A stretch of DNA of 64,000 nucleotides from Sphingomonas sp. BK345 (GTDB lineage: Bacteria; Pseudomonadota; Alphaproteobacteria; Sphingomonadales; Sphingomonadaceae), in contig NZ_JACHZX010000001.1 in assembly GCF_014193845.1 (NCBI RefSeq), positions 558,001-622,000 on the forward strand. Direction: 5' to 3'. Below are positions 8,682-19,200 of this stretch, in pieces. Below the pieces are notes generated by a model. It worked only from the letters and a program-made list of their open reading frames with translations, searched no databases and was not told the DNA's origin. Made by a program: the position numbers and the translations under genes. Every line of letters starts with the position of its first letter. Positions within the stretch are counted from its first letter, which is position 1.

Positions 8682-11165
8682 TCAGAACGCAGCAGTGATC
8701 GTGGCGAACACCTGGCGCGGCGCGACGGGGAAGAAATTGTACGTCCCGCTCGCGGCGCCGATGCTGATCGTGCTGGCGCCGCGCTGGTCGGTGAGATTGG
8801 TGACGTTGAGGCTCACCCCCAGCTTCTTCGCCAGCCCCTCGCCCGACAGCGGCATGTCGAAGCCGATCCGGCCGGAAAGCGTGAAATAGCCCTTCACGCT
8901 GAGGTCGTTGGTATAAGTGGCATAGCGCTTGCCGATATAGTCGCCGATCAGCTGCAACTCGACGCCGTCGGTGCGCAGCGTCGCCACCGTTTTGTTGAGC
9001 CACTCGGGCGAGCCCGGCACCTTCTTGCCCGCGGTCGGCACCACCGTCTGCGCGGCGCCGACGGTGTAATCGTCGTCGTAGCGCGAGTTGTTGTACGACA
9101 GGGCATTGTACAGCGAGACCGTGTCGCCGAAGCGCAGCGTGCCGGCGACGTCGACACCATCGGTGGTCACGCTGCCGACGTTGGCGAGGATGGTCGCGCC
9201 GCTCGCCACCGCGCTGATCGTCTGGGTCGGGCTGACGCCCAGCAGCCGGTTCGAGAAGTCGACGTGATAATAGCTGATCTGGCCCTCGAAGCCCGTGACC
9301 GGGCCGAGATCGAGCGCGCGGCGGGTGCGCACGCCGCCCTCGTAGGTCCAGCTCGTCTCGGGCTTGGTCTGGTCCTTGAACGCCTCGAACAGTGTCTGGC
9401 TGCCCAGCGCGAAGGGCGACAGGCCCGCCGCCGCGCTCGTCTGGAACTGGCGGATGTTCTTCTGCGCGTTGACGAACACCTGCTCGCTCGCGGTGACGTC
9501 CCAGAGCACGCCCGCCTGGGGCAGGAACCACTCGTCGGTGTTGAGCCGGCCGACCGGCAGCTCGCGCGAGCCGGTGAACGAGCCCGGGATCGGCTGCACC
9601 GGCACCGCCTGGCGCGCCTTCTGGAAGGTGCTCTTGAAGCCCGCCTGCACCAGCAGCGTCGGCACGACCTGCCAGGCGTCCTGGATATGCGTCTGGATTT
9701 CCTCGACGCGCACCTCGCTGCCGTACTGCGTGATCAGCGGGTCGGCGTAGCTGTTGGGGCGGCGGTAGACCGAGCTGGGGTCGTTGATGTCGAAGGCGTA
9801 CCAGCGGCGATAGCTCGACGAGCTCTGCCGCTCGTACCAGCCGCCCAGCTCGATCTGGTGGTTGCCGAGCTCGACCTTGAGCGTCGACAGGCCGCCGTAG
9901 CGATCGATGCGATATTCGGTGGTGCGCGTCGCCAGCCCGGAGTTGCCGAAGATCGTCGACAGCCGCGCGAGGTTGGTCGGCGAGGTCGGGCTGCTCCCGG
10001 CGGCGCCCGGGTAATAATAAGAGAACAGCAGCGGCAGGCCGGCGGCGGTGATCGGGCCGGCGATGATGCCGACGCCGTCATTGTGGTGGAAGTACACCTG
10101 GTTCGACCAGGTCACCCGGTCGGAGGCGCGCCAGTCGTATTTGGCGTAGCCGAGATAGTCGGTGCGCAGCGCGCCGCCGTAATAGTTGCTGTAGTTGCTG
10201 CCCGCGGCGGCATAGCTGGGCGCGCCGTTATAGGCATATTGATTGTTGAAATATTTTAGCGTGTTGGCCAGGTCCGAGTAGAGGAACGGCCGGATATAGG
10301 GCTGGAACGCCTGGTTGGCCGCGACGACGGTGGCATCCTCGTTGGGCTCGGTCTTGTCCGAATAAGCGAAATAGGCGGTCAGCTTGCCACGGCTGTCGTC
10401 GTGAACCAGCTTCGCATTGCCCTGCCAGCCGTTCTGATAGCCGTTGAAGTCCCACGCCCGCGCGCGCTGGCGCACGCCCGAGACGTAGAGGCGCGTGTTC
10501 TGCCCGATGTCGCCGCTGTCGAGGCGCAGATAGGAGCGCGTCGCCTGGTAGCTGCCGACGGTCTGCGCCGCGGTGAGGCCGAAGTCGGCGCGCGGGTCGC
10601 TCGAGAAGGTGTCGATCGTGCCGCCGAGGTTGCTGGTCGAGGCGGTGCCGAGGTCGCCCGCGCCCGAGGCCAACGTGACGCGGCCGACATTCTCCGAGAT
10701 GATCGCGCGCTGTGGGCTCAGCCCGTTGTAATTGCCGTATTGCTGGTCGCCGAGCGGGACGCCGTCGAGCGTGTAGCCGAGCTGCTGCGCGTTGAAGCCG
10801 TGGATGAAGAGCGAGATGTTCTGCTCGTTGTTGCCCCACGGGTCGGCGGTCAGATAGGTCACGCCGGGCAGCGTCTGGAGCGCCTTGAGCGGGCTGATGC
10901 CGGGCAGAATCTTCTGGATTTCGACGTTGCCGATCTGCGTGACCGATCGGGTCACCGCGCCGGTGACGACGACATCGGTCGCGGCGGTATCATCGGTCGT
11001 CGCCGGGTCGGCGCCCGCGCCGGAAGCCGGGTCCGCGAGCGCAGCGGCGGCGGCAGCGGGCGCGGCGCCCGTGCCGTCGCGCACGATCTGCGAGTCCTGC
11101 GCCGCGGCGGGCACCGCCGGGAAAGCGAGCGCGGCCGCGCCCGCGAGCAGCATCGTACGGTTCAT
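8682..11165 (-). CDS. TonB-dependent receptor
   Basis: An 827-residue outer-membrane receptor for energy-dependent uptake of a large or scarce nutrient. Evidence: signal peptide (MNRTMLLAGAAALAFPAVPAAAQ), a low-complexity Ala-rich linker to about residue 60, a TonB-box-like start (ATDVVVTGAV), a plug domain (PLKALQTLPGVTYL ... NISLFIHGFNAQQLGYTLDG ... VTLASGAGDLGTASTSNLGG), and a 22-strand-type barrel ending in Phe (VFATITAAF). Substrate is not evident; I see no adjacent siderophore or polysaccharide gene. Adenosine kinase lies 340 bases upstream on the same strand, separated by a family B repeat, so co-transcription is doubtful. Confidence 0.93.
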   Translation of the reverse strand: MNRTMLLAGAAALAFPAVPAAAQDSQIVRDGTGAAPAAAAAALADPASGAGADPATTDDTAATDVVVTGAVTRSVTQIGNVEIQKILPGISPLKALQTLPGVTYLTADPWGNNEQNISLFIHGFNAQQLGYTLDGVPLGDQQYGNYNGLSPQRAIISENVGRVTLASGAGDLGTASTSNLGGTIDTFSSDPRADFGLTAAQTVGSYQATRSYLRLDSGDIGQNTRLYVSGVRQRARAWDFNGYQNGWQGNAKLVHDDSRGKLTAYFAYSDKTEPNEDATVVAANQAFQPYIRPFLYSDLANTLKYFNNQYAYNGAPSYAAAGSNYSNYYGGALRTDYLGYAKYDWRASDRVTWSNQVYFHHNDGVGIIAGPITAAGLPLLFSYYYPGAAGSSPTSPTNLARLSTIFGNSGLATRTTEYRIDRYGGLSTLKVELGNHQIELGGWYERQSSSSYRRWYAFDINDPSSVYRRPNSYADPLITQYGSEVRVEEIQTHIQDAWQVVPTLLVQAGFKSTFQKARQAVPVQPIPGSFTGSRELPVGRLNTDEWFLPQAGVLWDVTASEQVFVNAQKNIRQFQTSAAAGLSPFALGSQTLFEAFKDQTKPETSWTYEGGVRTRRALDLGPVTGFEGQISYYHVDFSNRLLGVSPTQTISAVASGATILANVGSVTTDGVDVAGTLRFGDTVSLYNALSYNNSRYDDDYTVGAAQTVVPTAGKKVPGSPEWLNKTVATLRTDGVELQLIGDYIGKRYATYTNDLSVKGYFTLSGRIGFDMPLSGEGLAKKLGVSLNVTNLTDQRGASTISIGAASGTYNFFPVAPRQVFATITAAF

Positions 11166-11505
11166 GTGATCGTTCCCCAGCGGGCGCTGATCCGCCCGTC
11201 TGCGGTGCGCTGTGCGAGCGTCATCTTGCGGCGCGATGACGTTACTGGGTCAGTTCAATGACATGCGGTGGGAGGTGGGTGGAGAGATGAGTCTCACGCT
11301 GCGTCTCACCGACCGCGTTTGCTCGATCGCGCCACAGCGGCTGGCTACCCACGTCCGTCAGACCGGACTCGGTCCGGAATCCACCGTGCCGCTCATCCTG
11401 CAGGCGTTGCCCTTGCGGAGCAGTGGATCCCGGAACAAGTCCGGGACGACGGAAGAAGGTAGGGAGGGCCGACGTAGGCCGCGGCCCCCTCGCTTCTCGC
11501 CCCCT
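11166..11505. repeat. Intergenic region with family B repeat (11354-11452)
   Basis: This 340-base gap holds the promoter side of the TonB receptor and, at about 11354-11452, a diverged family B repeat: arms GTCCGTCAGACCGGACT and AGTCCGGGACGACGG, with the inner GGAATCCACCG and CAGTGGATCC modules. The left arm has more mismatches than other copies. I see no gene in the rest. Confidence 0.7.
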
Positions 11506-12498
11506 TCACACCGCCGCGGTGATCGCCTTCAGGTCGACGATCGGGCGCGCGCCGAAATGCTGGATCACCTCGGCGGCGCAGATCGCACCGAGCGTCAGCG
11601 ACGCCTCCAGCGACTTGCCGCGCGCCTGGCCGAACAGGAAGCCCGCCGCGAACAGGTCGCCCGCGCCGGTGGTGTCGACCACCTTGTCGATCGGCTGCGC
11701 CGGCACCGTGACGCGCTCGTCGCCCGCGATCGCGGTGGCGCCGCGCTCGCTCAGCGTGACCACCACCAGCGGCACCTTGTCCTTCACCGCCGCGATCGCC
11801 GCCTCAACGTCGCCCGTCTCGGTCAGCGACATGATCTCCGCCTCGTTGGCGAACAGCAGGTCGATCAACCCGGCGTCGATCAGTGCGTGGAAGGCGGCGC
11901 GGTGGCGGTCGATGACGAACTCGGCGGAGAGCGTGAAGGCCACCTTGCGCCCCGCCGCGCGCGCGACGTCGATCGCGGCGCGCATCGCCGCGCGCGGCTC
12001 CTCCGGATCCCACAGATAGCCCTCGAGATAGAGGTAGCGCGCGTCCGCGATCAGCGCGCGGTCCAGCGCCGCCTCGGGCAGATAGTGCGAGGCGCCGAGG
12101 AAGGTGTTCATCGTGCGCTGCCCGTCGGGCGTGACGAAGATCAGGCAGCGGCCGGTGGTCGGCGCGCCGGCGCGCGCGGGCGTGTCGAAGCGGATACCCG
12201 CGGCGCGGATGTCGTGCGCGAAGACGTCGCCGAGCTGGTCGTCGGCGACCTGGCCGATGAAGGCGCAGGACGCGCCCAGTGCCGCCATGCCCGCGATCGT
12301 GTTCGCCGCCGACCCGCCCGAAACCTCCTGCCCCGGCCCCATCTTGGCGTAGAGCGTGTCGGCTTCCTCGGGCGAGAAGACCAGCGCCATCGCCCCCTTG
12401 GTCATGCCGTTCTCGGCGACGAAGGCGTCGCTCGCGGGCGAGAGGATGTCGACGATGGCGTTGCCGATCGCGACGACGTCGTAACGGGGTTCGGTCAA
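11506..12498 (-). CDS. Adenosine kinase, PfkB/ribokinase family
   Basis: Phosphorylates a nucleoside or sugar, most likely adenosine to AMP in purine salvage. 330 residues with the ribokinase fold. The N-terminal substrate motif GGSAANTIAGMAALG is near 60, and the PfkB signature 2 DTTGAGDLFAAGFLFG begins at Asp275, with the catalytic base at Asp281. The opening YDVVAIGNAIVDIL matches the adenosine kinase branch common in alphaproteobacteria rather than fructokinases. Divergent from the EI24-type gene starting at 12588. Confidence 0.87.
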   Translation of the reverse strand: MTEPRYDVVAIGNAIVDILSPASDAFVAENGMTKGAMALVFSPEEADTLYAKMGPGQEVSGGSAANTIAGMAALGASCAFIGQVADDQLGDVFAHDIRAAGIRFDTPARAGAPTTGRCLIFVTPDGQRTMNTFLGASHYLPEAALDRALIADARYLYLEGYLWDPEEPRAAMRAAIDVARAAGRKVAFTLSAEFVIDRHRAAFHALIDAGLIDLLFANEAEIMSLTETGDVEAAIAAVKDKVPLVVVTLSERGATAIAGDERVTVPAQPIDKVVDTTGAGDLFAAGFLFGQARGKSLEASLTLGAICAAEVIQHFGARPIVDLKAITAAV

Positions 12499-12587
12499 GG
12501 GAATGGTCCTGCTGTCCGGGAAAGCGCCCGCCTATCCGGCGCCCGCGGCTTGCGCAACCGCGGCGCAGGGCGCATCGCTGCGCCACG

Positions 12588-13256
12588 ATGCTGCGCGCGC
12601 TGCTGCTCTCGATCGGTCAGCTCGGCGACCCGCCGGTGCTGCGCGTGTTGGCGCAGTCGCTGGCGGTGACGCTCGCGCTGTTCGCGGCGCTGGCGCTCGG
12701 CCTGTGGTGGCTGGTCGACGCCGCGCTGGCCGGCTGGGCCTATCACGGCGCGATGGCGGGGCTGGCCGCGGTGATGGCGACCGCGCTGGCCTTCTGGCTG
12801 CTGTTCCGCGCGATCGCGATCCTGGTAGTCGGACTGTTCGCCGACAACATCGTCGCGGCGGTCGAGCGGCGCCACTATCCCGCGGCGGCGGCGAGCGCGC
12901 GCGAGGTGCCGCTGGCGCGCGGGCTGGCGATGGGGCTCGGCTCGGCGACGCGCTTCGTGCTGGTCAACCTGCTGCTGCTGCCGGTCTATCTCGCGCTGCT
13001 CGTCACCGGGGTCGGCACCGCGGCGCTGTTCTTCCTGGTCAACGCGTGGCTGCTCGGGCGCGACCTCGGCGACATGGTGGCGGCGCGCCACCTGCCGCGC
13101 GCGGCGATGCGAGACTGGCGCGCGGCGACCGGCGGGCGCCGCTTCGTGCTGGGGCTTGCCGGCACCGCGCTGTTCGTGGTTCCGCTGCTCAACGTCCTCG
13201 CCCCCGTGCTCGGCGCGGCGATGGCGACGCATTTGTACCACGGAGCCCGTCGATGA
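12588..13256 (+). CDS. EI24 / CysZ-like integral membrane protein
   Basis: A 222-residue inner-membrane protein of the EI24 domain family, which includes the sulfate permease CysZ. Four to six hydrophobic segments are visible: about 24-45, 50-75, 112-135, 138-158 and 190-212. The conserved stretch NAWLLGRDLGDMVAARHL is typical of the family. The start is ATG 12588; the open frame upstream runs through the divergent kinase and is not conserved. Its stop overlaps the start of the lipoprotein gene by 4 bases (ATGA), so the two are co-translated. Transport of sulfate is not shown by context, as no cys gene is near. Confidence 0.8.
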   Translation: MLRALLLSIGQLGDPPVLRVLAQSLAVTLALFAALALGLWWLVDAALAGWAYHGAMAGLAAVMATALAFWLLFRAIAILVVGLFADNIVAAVERRHYPAAAASAREVPLARGLAMGLGSATRFVLVNLLLLPVYLALLVTGVGTAALFFLVNAWLLGRDLGDMVAARHLPRAAMRDWRAATGGRRFVLGLAGTALFVVPLLNVLAPVLGAAMATHLYHGARR

Positions 13257-13633
13257 TCCCGTCCCGCCGTGTCGCCGCGCTGCTCCCCGCGCTCGCGATC
13301 GCGGGCTGTACCGCCACCGCGCCCACCACCGCGCCGCGGCCGCAGCCGGTCGCGGCGGCGCTGCCGAGCCTCGGTCTGGAGAGCGTGATCGGGCAGGACG
13401 CCGCCGCGCTGGTGCGCAGCTTCGGCCCGCCCGACGCCGACGTGCGCGAGGGCACCGCGCGCAAGCTGCAATTCTCCAGCGCGATCTGCATCCTCGACGC
13501 TTATCTCTATCCGCCCAGCACGGGCAGCGGCGAGGCCAAGGTGACCTGGGTCGACTCGCGCCAGCGCGACGGCCGCTCGATCGATCGGGCCAGCTGCGTC
13601 GCGGCGCTGGCGCGGCGGGAGGGAGGGAAGTAG
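13253..13633 (+). CDS. Small lipoprotein of unknown function
   Basis: 126 residues with a lipoprotein signal peptide: basic start, hydrophobic core and lipobox LAIAGC, so the mature protein begins at Cys19. The linker is rich in Thr, Ala and Pro. The folded part (LGLESVIGQDAAALVRSFGPPDADVREG...KLQFSSAICILDAYLYP) looks like the SmpA/OmlA-type small lipoproteins that compare a predicted stability of parent peptidoglycan or assembly partners, but I do not assign it firmly. Translationally coupled to the EI24 gene by ATGA overlap. Confidence 0.75.
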   Translation: MIPSRRVAALLPALAIAGCTATAPTTAPRPQPVAAALPSLGLESVIGQDAAALVRSFGPPDADVREGTARKLQFSSAICILDAYLYPPSTGSGEAKVTWVDSRQRDGRSIDRASCVAALARREGGK

Positions 13634-13690
13634 CGGCGGTCAAGCGTCAGCGAGGCAGGCGATAGAGACGCCCTACCCGCCGTCGTCGCT

Positions 13691-13839
13691 CGCGCAGATC
13701 CTCCCCGGCACGGGGAGGGGGACCATGCGAAGCATGGTGGAGGGGGGGCTTCCACAAGCGCTGCACTGTGGGGAGAACCCCCTCCACCACCGGCTTTGCC
13801 GGCGGTCCCCCTCCCCGCCGAGCGGGGAGGATCTGCGCG
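13691..13839. repeat. Family A palindromic repeat (subtype 2)
   Basis: About 149 bases. Outer arms CGCGCAGATCCTCCCC and GGGGAGGATCTGCGCG are exact complements. The inner modules carry GGTGGAGGGG and CCCCCTCCACC, and each half has its own small stem-loop (CCATGCGAAGCATGG; CCGGCTTTGCCGG). It fills most of the 281-base gap between the lipoprotein and the ABC transporter genes. Confidence 0.87.
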
Positions 13840-13914
13840 GGAGCAACCCCTCCCTTCCGCGCTGGCCCTGGCGCGCGCGCTCGCCTAGGCTCGGCCGCGA
13901 CAAGGGGGCGTCGG

Positions 13915-14829
13915 GTGGCGGATAACGGGATCGCGGTCAGCGCCGAGGCGCTGGTGAAACGCTACGGCGAGCGGCGCGTGGTGGACGGCGTCGATCTCGT
14001 GGTACCTGAAGGCGCGATCTACGGCGTGCTCGGCCCCAACGGTGCGGGCAAGACCACGACGTTGCGCATGCTGCTCGGCATCATCGAGCCCGACTCGGGC
14101 AAGCGCCGCCTGCTCGGCAGCGACGCCCCGCGCGACGTCGGCGACCGCGTCGGCTATCTGCCCGAGGAGCGCGGGCTGTACCCCTCGATGACCGCGCGCG
14201 AGGCGATCGCCTTCATGGGCGCGCTGCGCGGGCTGGAGTGGCGCACCGGCCGCGCGCGCGCCGCCGAGCTGCTCGAGGCGGCCGGGCTGGGCCACGCGAT
14301 CGACGGCAAGATCCGCAAGCTCTCCAAGGGCATGGCGCAGCTGGTCCAGCTGCTCGGCGCGGTCGTCCACCGCCCAGACCTGCTCGTGCTCGACGAGCCG
14401 TTCTCCGGGCTCGACCCGGTCAACCAGGAGCGGCTGGAGGCGCTGATCCGTGCCGAGCAGGCGCGCGGCGCCACCATCCTCTTCTCCACCCACGTCATGC
14501 AGCACGCGCAGCGGCTGTGCGACCGGCTCGCGATCATCGCGCGCGGGCAGCGCCGCTTCGAGGGCACCGTCGACGAGGCGCGCGCGCTGCTGCCGCAGCA
14601 CGTCCATTACGTGCCGCACCGCGCCGACCCGGCGATCGCCGCGCTGCTCCCAGCCGACGCGCGTAGCGACGGCGAGGGCTGGCGCTTCCAGCTCCCGCCC
14701 GACGGGATCGAGGCGGTGCTCACCCGGCTGATCGCGGCCGGTCACGGCATCGCCGGCCTGTCGATCGAGCGACCGGGGCTGCACGAGGCCTTCGTGCGAG
14801 TCGTCGGCGAGCAGGAGGCGCGCGCGTGA
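13915..14829 (+). CDS. ABC-2 type exporter, ATP-binding subunit
   Basis: 304-residue ATPase that powers the permease encoded immediately downstream. Motifs: Walker A GPNGAGKTTTLRM, Q loop region, signature LSKGMAQ, Walker B LLVLDEPFSGLDP, and the H loop STHVMQHA. Start GTG 13915 has AGGGGG 7 bases upstream; no ATG fits the conserved N terminus (SAEALVKRYGERRVVDGVD). The approximately 80-residue C-terminal extension after the H loop is typical of NatA/YhaQ-type subunits of the drug or Na+ efflux class. Its TGA overlaps the permease GTG by 4 bases. Confidence 0.92.
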   Translation: MADNGIAVSAEALVKRYGERRVVDGVDLVVPEGAIYGVLGPNGAGKTTTLRMLLGIIEPDSGKRRLLGSDAPRDVGDRVGYLPEERGLYPSMTAREAIAFMGALRGLEWRTGRARAAELLEAAGLGHAIDGKIRKLSKGMAQLVQLLGAVVHRPDLLVLDEPFSGLDPVNQERLEALIRAEQARGATILFSTHVMQHAQRLCDRLAIIARGQRRFEGTVDEARALLPQHVHYVPHRADPAIAALLPADARSDGEGWRFQLPPDGIEAVLTRLIAAGHGIAGLSIERPGLHEAFVRVVGEQEARA

Positions 14830-16067
14830 CCCAGCTTCGCCGCCATCTCCGCCAGACGCTGACGATCGCGCGCCGCGACTTCGTCGCCACCGTCTTCACC
14901 CCGATCTTCCTGCTGTTCCTGTTCGCGCCGCTGATCATGGCGTCGTTCGGCGCGGTCGGCGGCATGGGCGCGGCGAGCGCGTCGGACAGTTCGGCCGCGC
15001 GCACCCGACTGGTGGTGCTGCTGCCCGCCGCGACGGCGCGGCGCGTGCTCGACGCCGACGCGCGCTGGCGACCGCTGCTCGCCGGCGACTCGCGCCAGCC
15101 GCAGGTCGAGGCGCGCGCTCCCGCCCCCGATCCGGCGCGTCAGGCCGCCGCGGCGCTCGCCGCGGGCGCGCACGGCCACGATACGGTCGACGTCGCCGCG
15201 GTGCTCTACGGCCCGCTCGATCGCCCGGCGGTGCTCTACGCCGCGGGCAGCCGCGGCGGCGCGCGCTACCTCGCCGGCCTCGCGCGCGATGCCGCGCTGG
15301 CCGAGCGCGCCGGCACCGCGCCCGCGGCGGCGACGCTCACCGCGGTGCAGACCAGCGCGCCGTCGCAGGGCGTGCGCAAGGCGACGGGCTTCTTCGCGGT
15401 ATTCGGGATCTTCTTCCTCACGCTGTTCCTGTCCGGCCAGGTCGCCGGCACGATGGCCGAGGAGCGCAACAACAAGGTGATCGAGGTGCTCGCCGCCGCG
15501 GTGCCGCTGGAGAGCGTGTTCCTGGGCAAGCTGGTCGGCATGTTCGGCGTGGCGGTACTGTTCGTCACCTTCTGGGGCGTGGTGATCAGCCAGCTCGGCG
15601 CGCTGCTGCCCGGCGACATCGGCGATTCGCTGCGCACGCTCGCGCCCGCGGTGGGCGGCGGCTGGTTCGCGCTGCTGTTCGGCGGCTATTTCACCATGGC
15701 CTATCTGCTGCTCGGCTCGGTCTTCCTCGGCGTCGGCGCGCAGGCGGCGACGATGCGCGAGATCCAGATGCTGTCGCTGCCGATCACGATCATCCAGGTG
15801 GCGATGTTCGCGCTCTCCTCGGCGGCGATCTCGCATCCGGGCAGCTGGGTGGCGATGCTCGCCGAGCTGTTCCCGCTGTCCTCGCCGTTCGCGATGGCCG
15901 GCCGCGCGGCGAGCGACTCGGCACTGTGGCCGCATGCCGCCGCACTGGCGTGGCAGGCCTTGTGGGTAGCGATCTTCATCACCGTGGGCGCGCGGCTGTT
16001 CCGTCGCGGCGTGCTCCAGTCGGGCAGCCCGACGCCGGCGTGGAAGCGGCTGTTCAACCGCCGCTGA
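14826..16067 (+). CDS. ABC-2 type exporter, permease subunit (NatB/YhaP-like)
   Basis: 413 residues. One membrane helix near 20-45, a large extracytoplasmic loop of about 130 residues, then five helices between about 185 and 400, the layout of NatB/YhaP permeases. The phrase GTMAEERNNKVIEVLAAAVP is the conserved ABC-2 coupling segment (EER..K..E.L..). Starts at GTG 14826, overlapping the ATPase stop (GTGA), so the pair forms an operon. Substrate is unknown; NatAB export Na+, other members export drugs or peptides. Confidence 0.9.
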   Translation: MTQLRRHLRQTLTIARRDFVATVFTPIFLLFLFAPLIMASFGAVGGMGAASASDSSAARTRLVVLLPAATARRVLDADARWRPLLAGDSRQPQVEARAPAPDPARQAAAALAAGAHGHDTVDVAAVLYGPLDRPAVLYAAGSRGGARYLAGLARDAALAERAGTAPAAATLTAVQTSAPSQGVRKATGFFAVFGIFFLTLFLSGQVAGTMAEERNNKVIEVLAAAVPLESVFLGKLVGMFGVAVLFVTFWGVVISQLGALLPGDIGDSLRTLAPAVGGGWFALLFGGYFTMAYLLLGSVFLGVGAQAATMREIQMLSLPITIIQVAMFALSSAAISHPGSWVAMLAELFPLSSPFAMAGRAASDSALWPHAAALAWQALWVAIFITVGARLFRRGVLQSGSPTPAWKRLFNRR

Positions 16068-16256
16068 GTGGGTGGATCGACACCGTATACGGCATCTTCG
16101 CTGTCGCATTTATGCAACGCTCGGCGACAGTGTTGCAGCGCAGGACGAAAGCACTTTCCGCTGTCATGTAAGAGACATAATCGGAGGTCATCGGCGCGCC
16201 CAACGACGACGAATTCCGTCGCGCACCAGGCCATGCGCCATAGGGGACATCATCCG

Positions 16257-19200
16257 ATGCGAAACAACCTTCTCGTAGGCGCGGCGCTGGTCGCACTCGT
16301 CGCGCCCGCCGCTGCCATGGCGCAGGAAACCACCTCGACGATCCGCGGCACCGTGACGGGCGACGGCGCCCCGGTGGCCGGCGCGACGGTCGAGGTCGTC
16401 AACGTCCCCTCGGGCACGCGCTCGACCACCACCACCGACTCGAAGGGCGGCTTCAACGCCACCGGCCTGCGCCCGGGCGGCCCCTATTCGATCACGGTCC
16501 GTGCCACCGGCTATGCCGACACCACCGTCACCGACGTGACCACGATCGTCGCGCAGACCTTCGACCTGCCGATCGAGCTGACCGCCGAGGGCACCGACAT
16601 CGTCGTCACCGCGGCCTCGATCCCGAGCGCGCGCACCGTCAGCCAGGGCCCGGCGACCGTCCTCAACGCGGAGAAGATCGGCACCATCGCCTCGGTCAAC
16701 CGCGACATCCGCGACCTGATGCGCCGCGACCCGCTCGCCCGCCTCGACGACACGCCCAGCGGCGGCCGTGCGGTCAGCTTCGCCGGCCAGAACGCGCGCT
16801 TCAACCGCTTCACCGTCGACGGCGTGCCGATCACCGACAATTTCGGGCTCAACCCGGACGGTCTGCCGAGCCGCCGCTCGCCGATCCCGCTCGACGCGAT
16901 CGGCCAGTTCCAGACCAAGGTCGCCCCGTATGACGTGCGCGAGGGCAACTTCCAGGGCGGCGTCGTCAACGTCATCCTCAAGTCCGGCACCAACGAGTTC
17001 CACGGCACCGGCTTCTACTCCTATTCGGCGGACGAGCTGAGCGGCACCAAGACCAAGGCGGGCCCGGGCGTGCCCACCGGCGAGGTGATCCTGCCCAACT
17101 ACAAGTATGAGAATTACGGCGCCGAGCTCTCCGGCCCGATCATCAAGGACCGGTTGTTCTTCATGGTCGCGGGCGAGCGCCTGCGCGCGCCGCGCCCGAT
17201 CGCCGAGGGTCCCAGCGACGCCAACGCCGGCACCACCATCCCCAACCTGTCACTCGCCGACATCAACAACGTCTCGGCGATCGCGCAGTCGCGCTACGGC
17301 TATGACACCGGCGGCGTCGTCAGCAGCAACCAGGACAAGGACGACCGCCTCGTCGCGCGGATCGACGCCAATCTGTCGGACACGCAGCGACTGGCGCTGA
17401 CCTACAGCTACGCCGAGGACTCGATCGTCCTCACCAACAACACCAGCGCCAATCCCAGCTCGCCCAGCCTCGGACTCGCGTCCAACGCCTATCTTCAGGG
17501 CAACAAGCTGCACACCGGCGTGATCCAGCTGAACTCGGACTGGTCGGACAGCTTCTCCACGGAGGCGCGCGGCTTCTACAAGAAGTACACGCGCATCCAG
17601 GACCCGCTGCAGGGCCGCGGCTTCGCCGAGATGCGCGTCTGCACCGCACCGACGTCGGACCGCGCCAACCCCGGCGCCGCGGGCGCCGGCGCCTCGCTCA
17701 ACTGCGCGCCGGGCTATGCCACGGTCTCGTTCGGTCCGGACGTGTCGCGCCAGTTCAACGCGCTTAGCACCGAGACTTGGGGCGGTACGCTCCAGGCCCG
17801 CGTGACCCGCGAGGGCCATGACCTGCGGATCTTCACCGACATCCAGCACGTCGACGTGTTCAACGCTTTCCTCAGCTCGTCTAGCCCGCGCGCCGGCACC
17901 ACCGGCTCCTATTATTTCGACTCGCTGGCCGACTTCCAGGCGGGCAACGCGCAGCGCTTCGGCTACACCAACGCGGTGCCGTCGCTCGATCCGAACAACG
18001 CCGCGGCGCAGTTCAACTATTGGCAATATGCCTTCGGCGTGCAGGACGTCTGGAGCATCACCCCGACGCTGAACTTCGCCTACGGCATGCGCTACGACCT
18101 GTACGGCAGCCACAGCCGCCCGCCGCTGAACGCCACCTTCACCCAGCGCTACGGCTTCACCAACCAGGCGTTCCTGTCCGGCCGCGGGCTGTTCCAGCCG
18201 CGCTTCGGGTTCGACTGGAAGCCGGTGCGTGAGATCAGCCTGCGCGGCGGCATCGGCATCTTCGGCGGGGGCGCGCCCGACGTCTACACGTCGAACAGCT
18301 TCTCCAACACGGGTATCGCGTCCAACGTGATCGACGTGCGCCAGATCAACAACGGCACGTACGAGGGTACCGGCCTGCCGTCGCAGGCGGTCGGCCAGGC
18401 GATCCTGAGCAACGTCAACGGCGGGACGATCCCGACCGCGGCGAACACCTATCTGGCCGGCGGCGTCTCGGCGGCGGCGACCAACGCGGTGGCGCCGAAC
18501 TTCCGCCTGCCGTCGCAGTGGCGCGGCACGCTGTCGCTCGACTACACGCCGCAGTTCCTCGGCGGCGGCTGGACCTTCGGCGGCGACTTCTTCTGGTCGG
18601 ACGTGCGCGACCAGGTGTTCTGGACCGACATCCGCTCGGTCCCGACCGCGGCGCGCACCCCCGACGGTCGCGTCCGCTACACCTCGCTGACCACGCCGAC
18701 GGACACGTTCAACGACATCCTGCTGACCAACACCGGGCGCGGCCGCAGCTACGTCGGCGTCGCGCGGATCAACAAGCAGTTCGACTTCGGTCTCTACCTG
18801 GGTGCGAGCTACACTTACCAGAACATCAAGGATCGCACCCCGGCGACTTCGTCGACCGCCGGCTCGAACTATGCCAACGGCGCCTTCCTCGACGCCAATG
18901 GCGCGGCCTATGGCACGTCGAACGACGAGGTCCGGCACAACTTCAAATATGACGTGACGTTCGATCACGCCTTCGTCGGCGACTACAAGACGCGCCTGTC
19001 GCTGTTCGGCGAGACCCGCATCGGTCGCCCGTACAGCTACACGATGCAGGACACGTCGAGCGGGCGCAGCGCGATCTTCGGCACCACCGGTTCGAACTCG
19101 CGCTACCTGATGTACGTGCCGACCGGGATCGACGATCCCCTCGTCACTTATGACAACCCGACCACGGCGGCGACGCTCAACCAGTTCTTCGAGGACTCGG

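Noticed and set aside
12279..12587. Extended open frame ahead of the EI24 gene.
   Set aside because: It runs antisense through the adenosine kinase and consists of low-complexity Arg/Pro/Ser. The conserved protein starts at ATG 12588.
13691..13839. Family A repeats considered as CRISPR arrays.
   Set aside because: They are single two-module inverted repeats without regularly spaced direct repeats or nearby cas genes.
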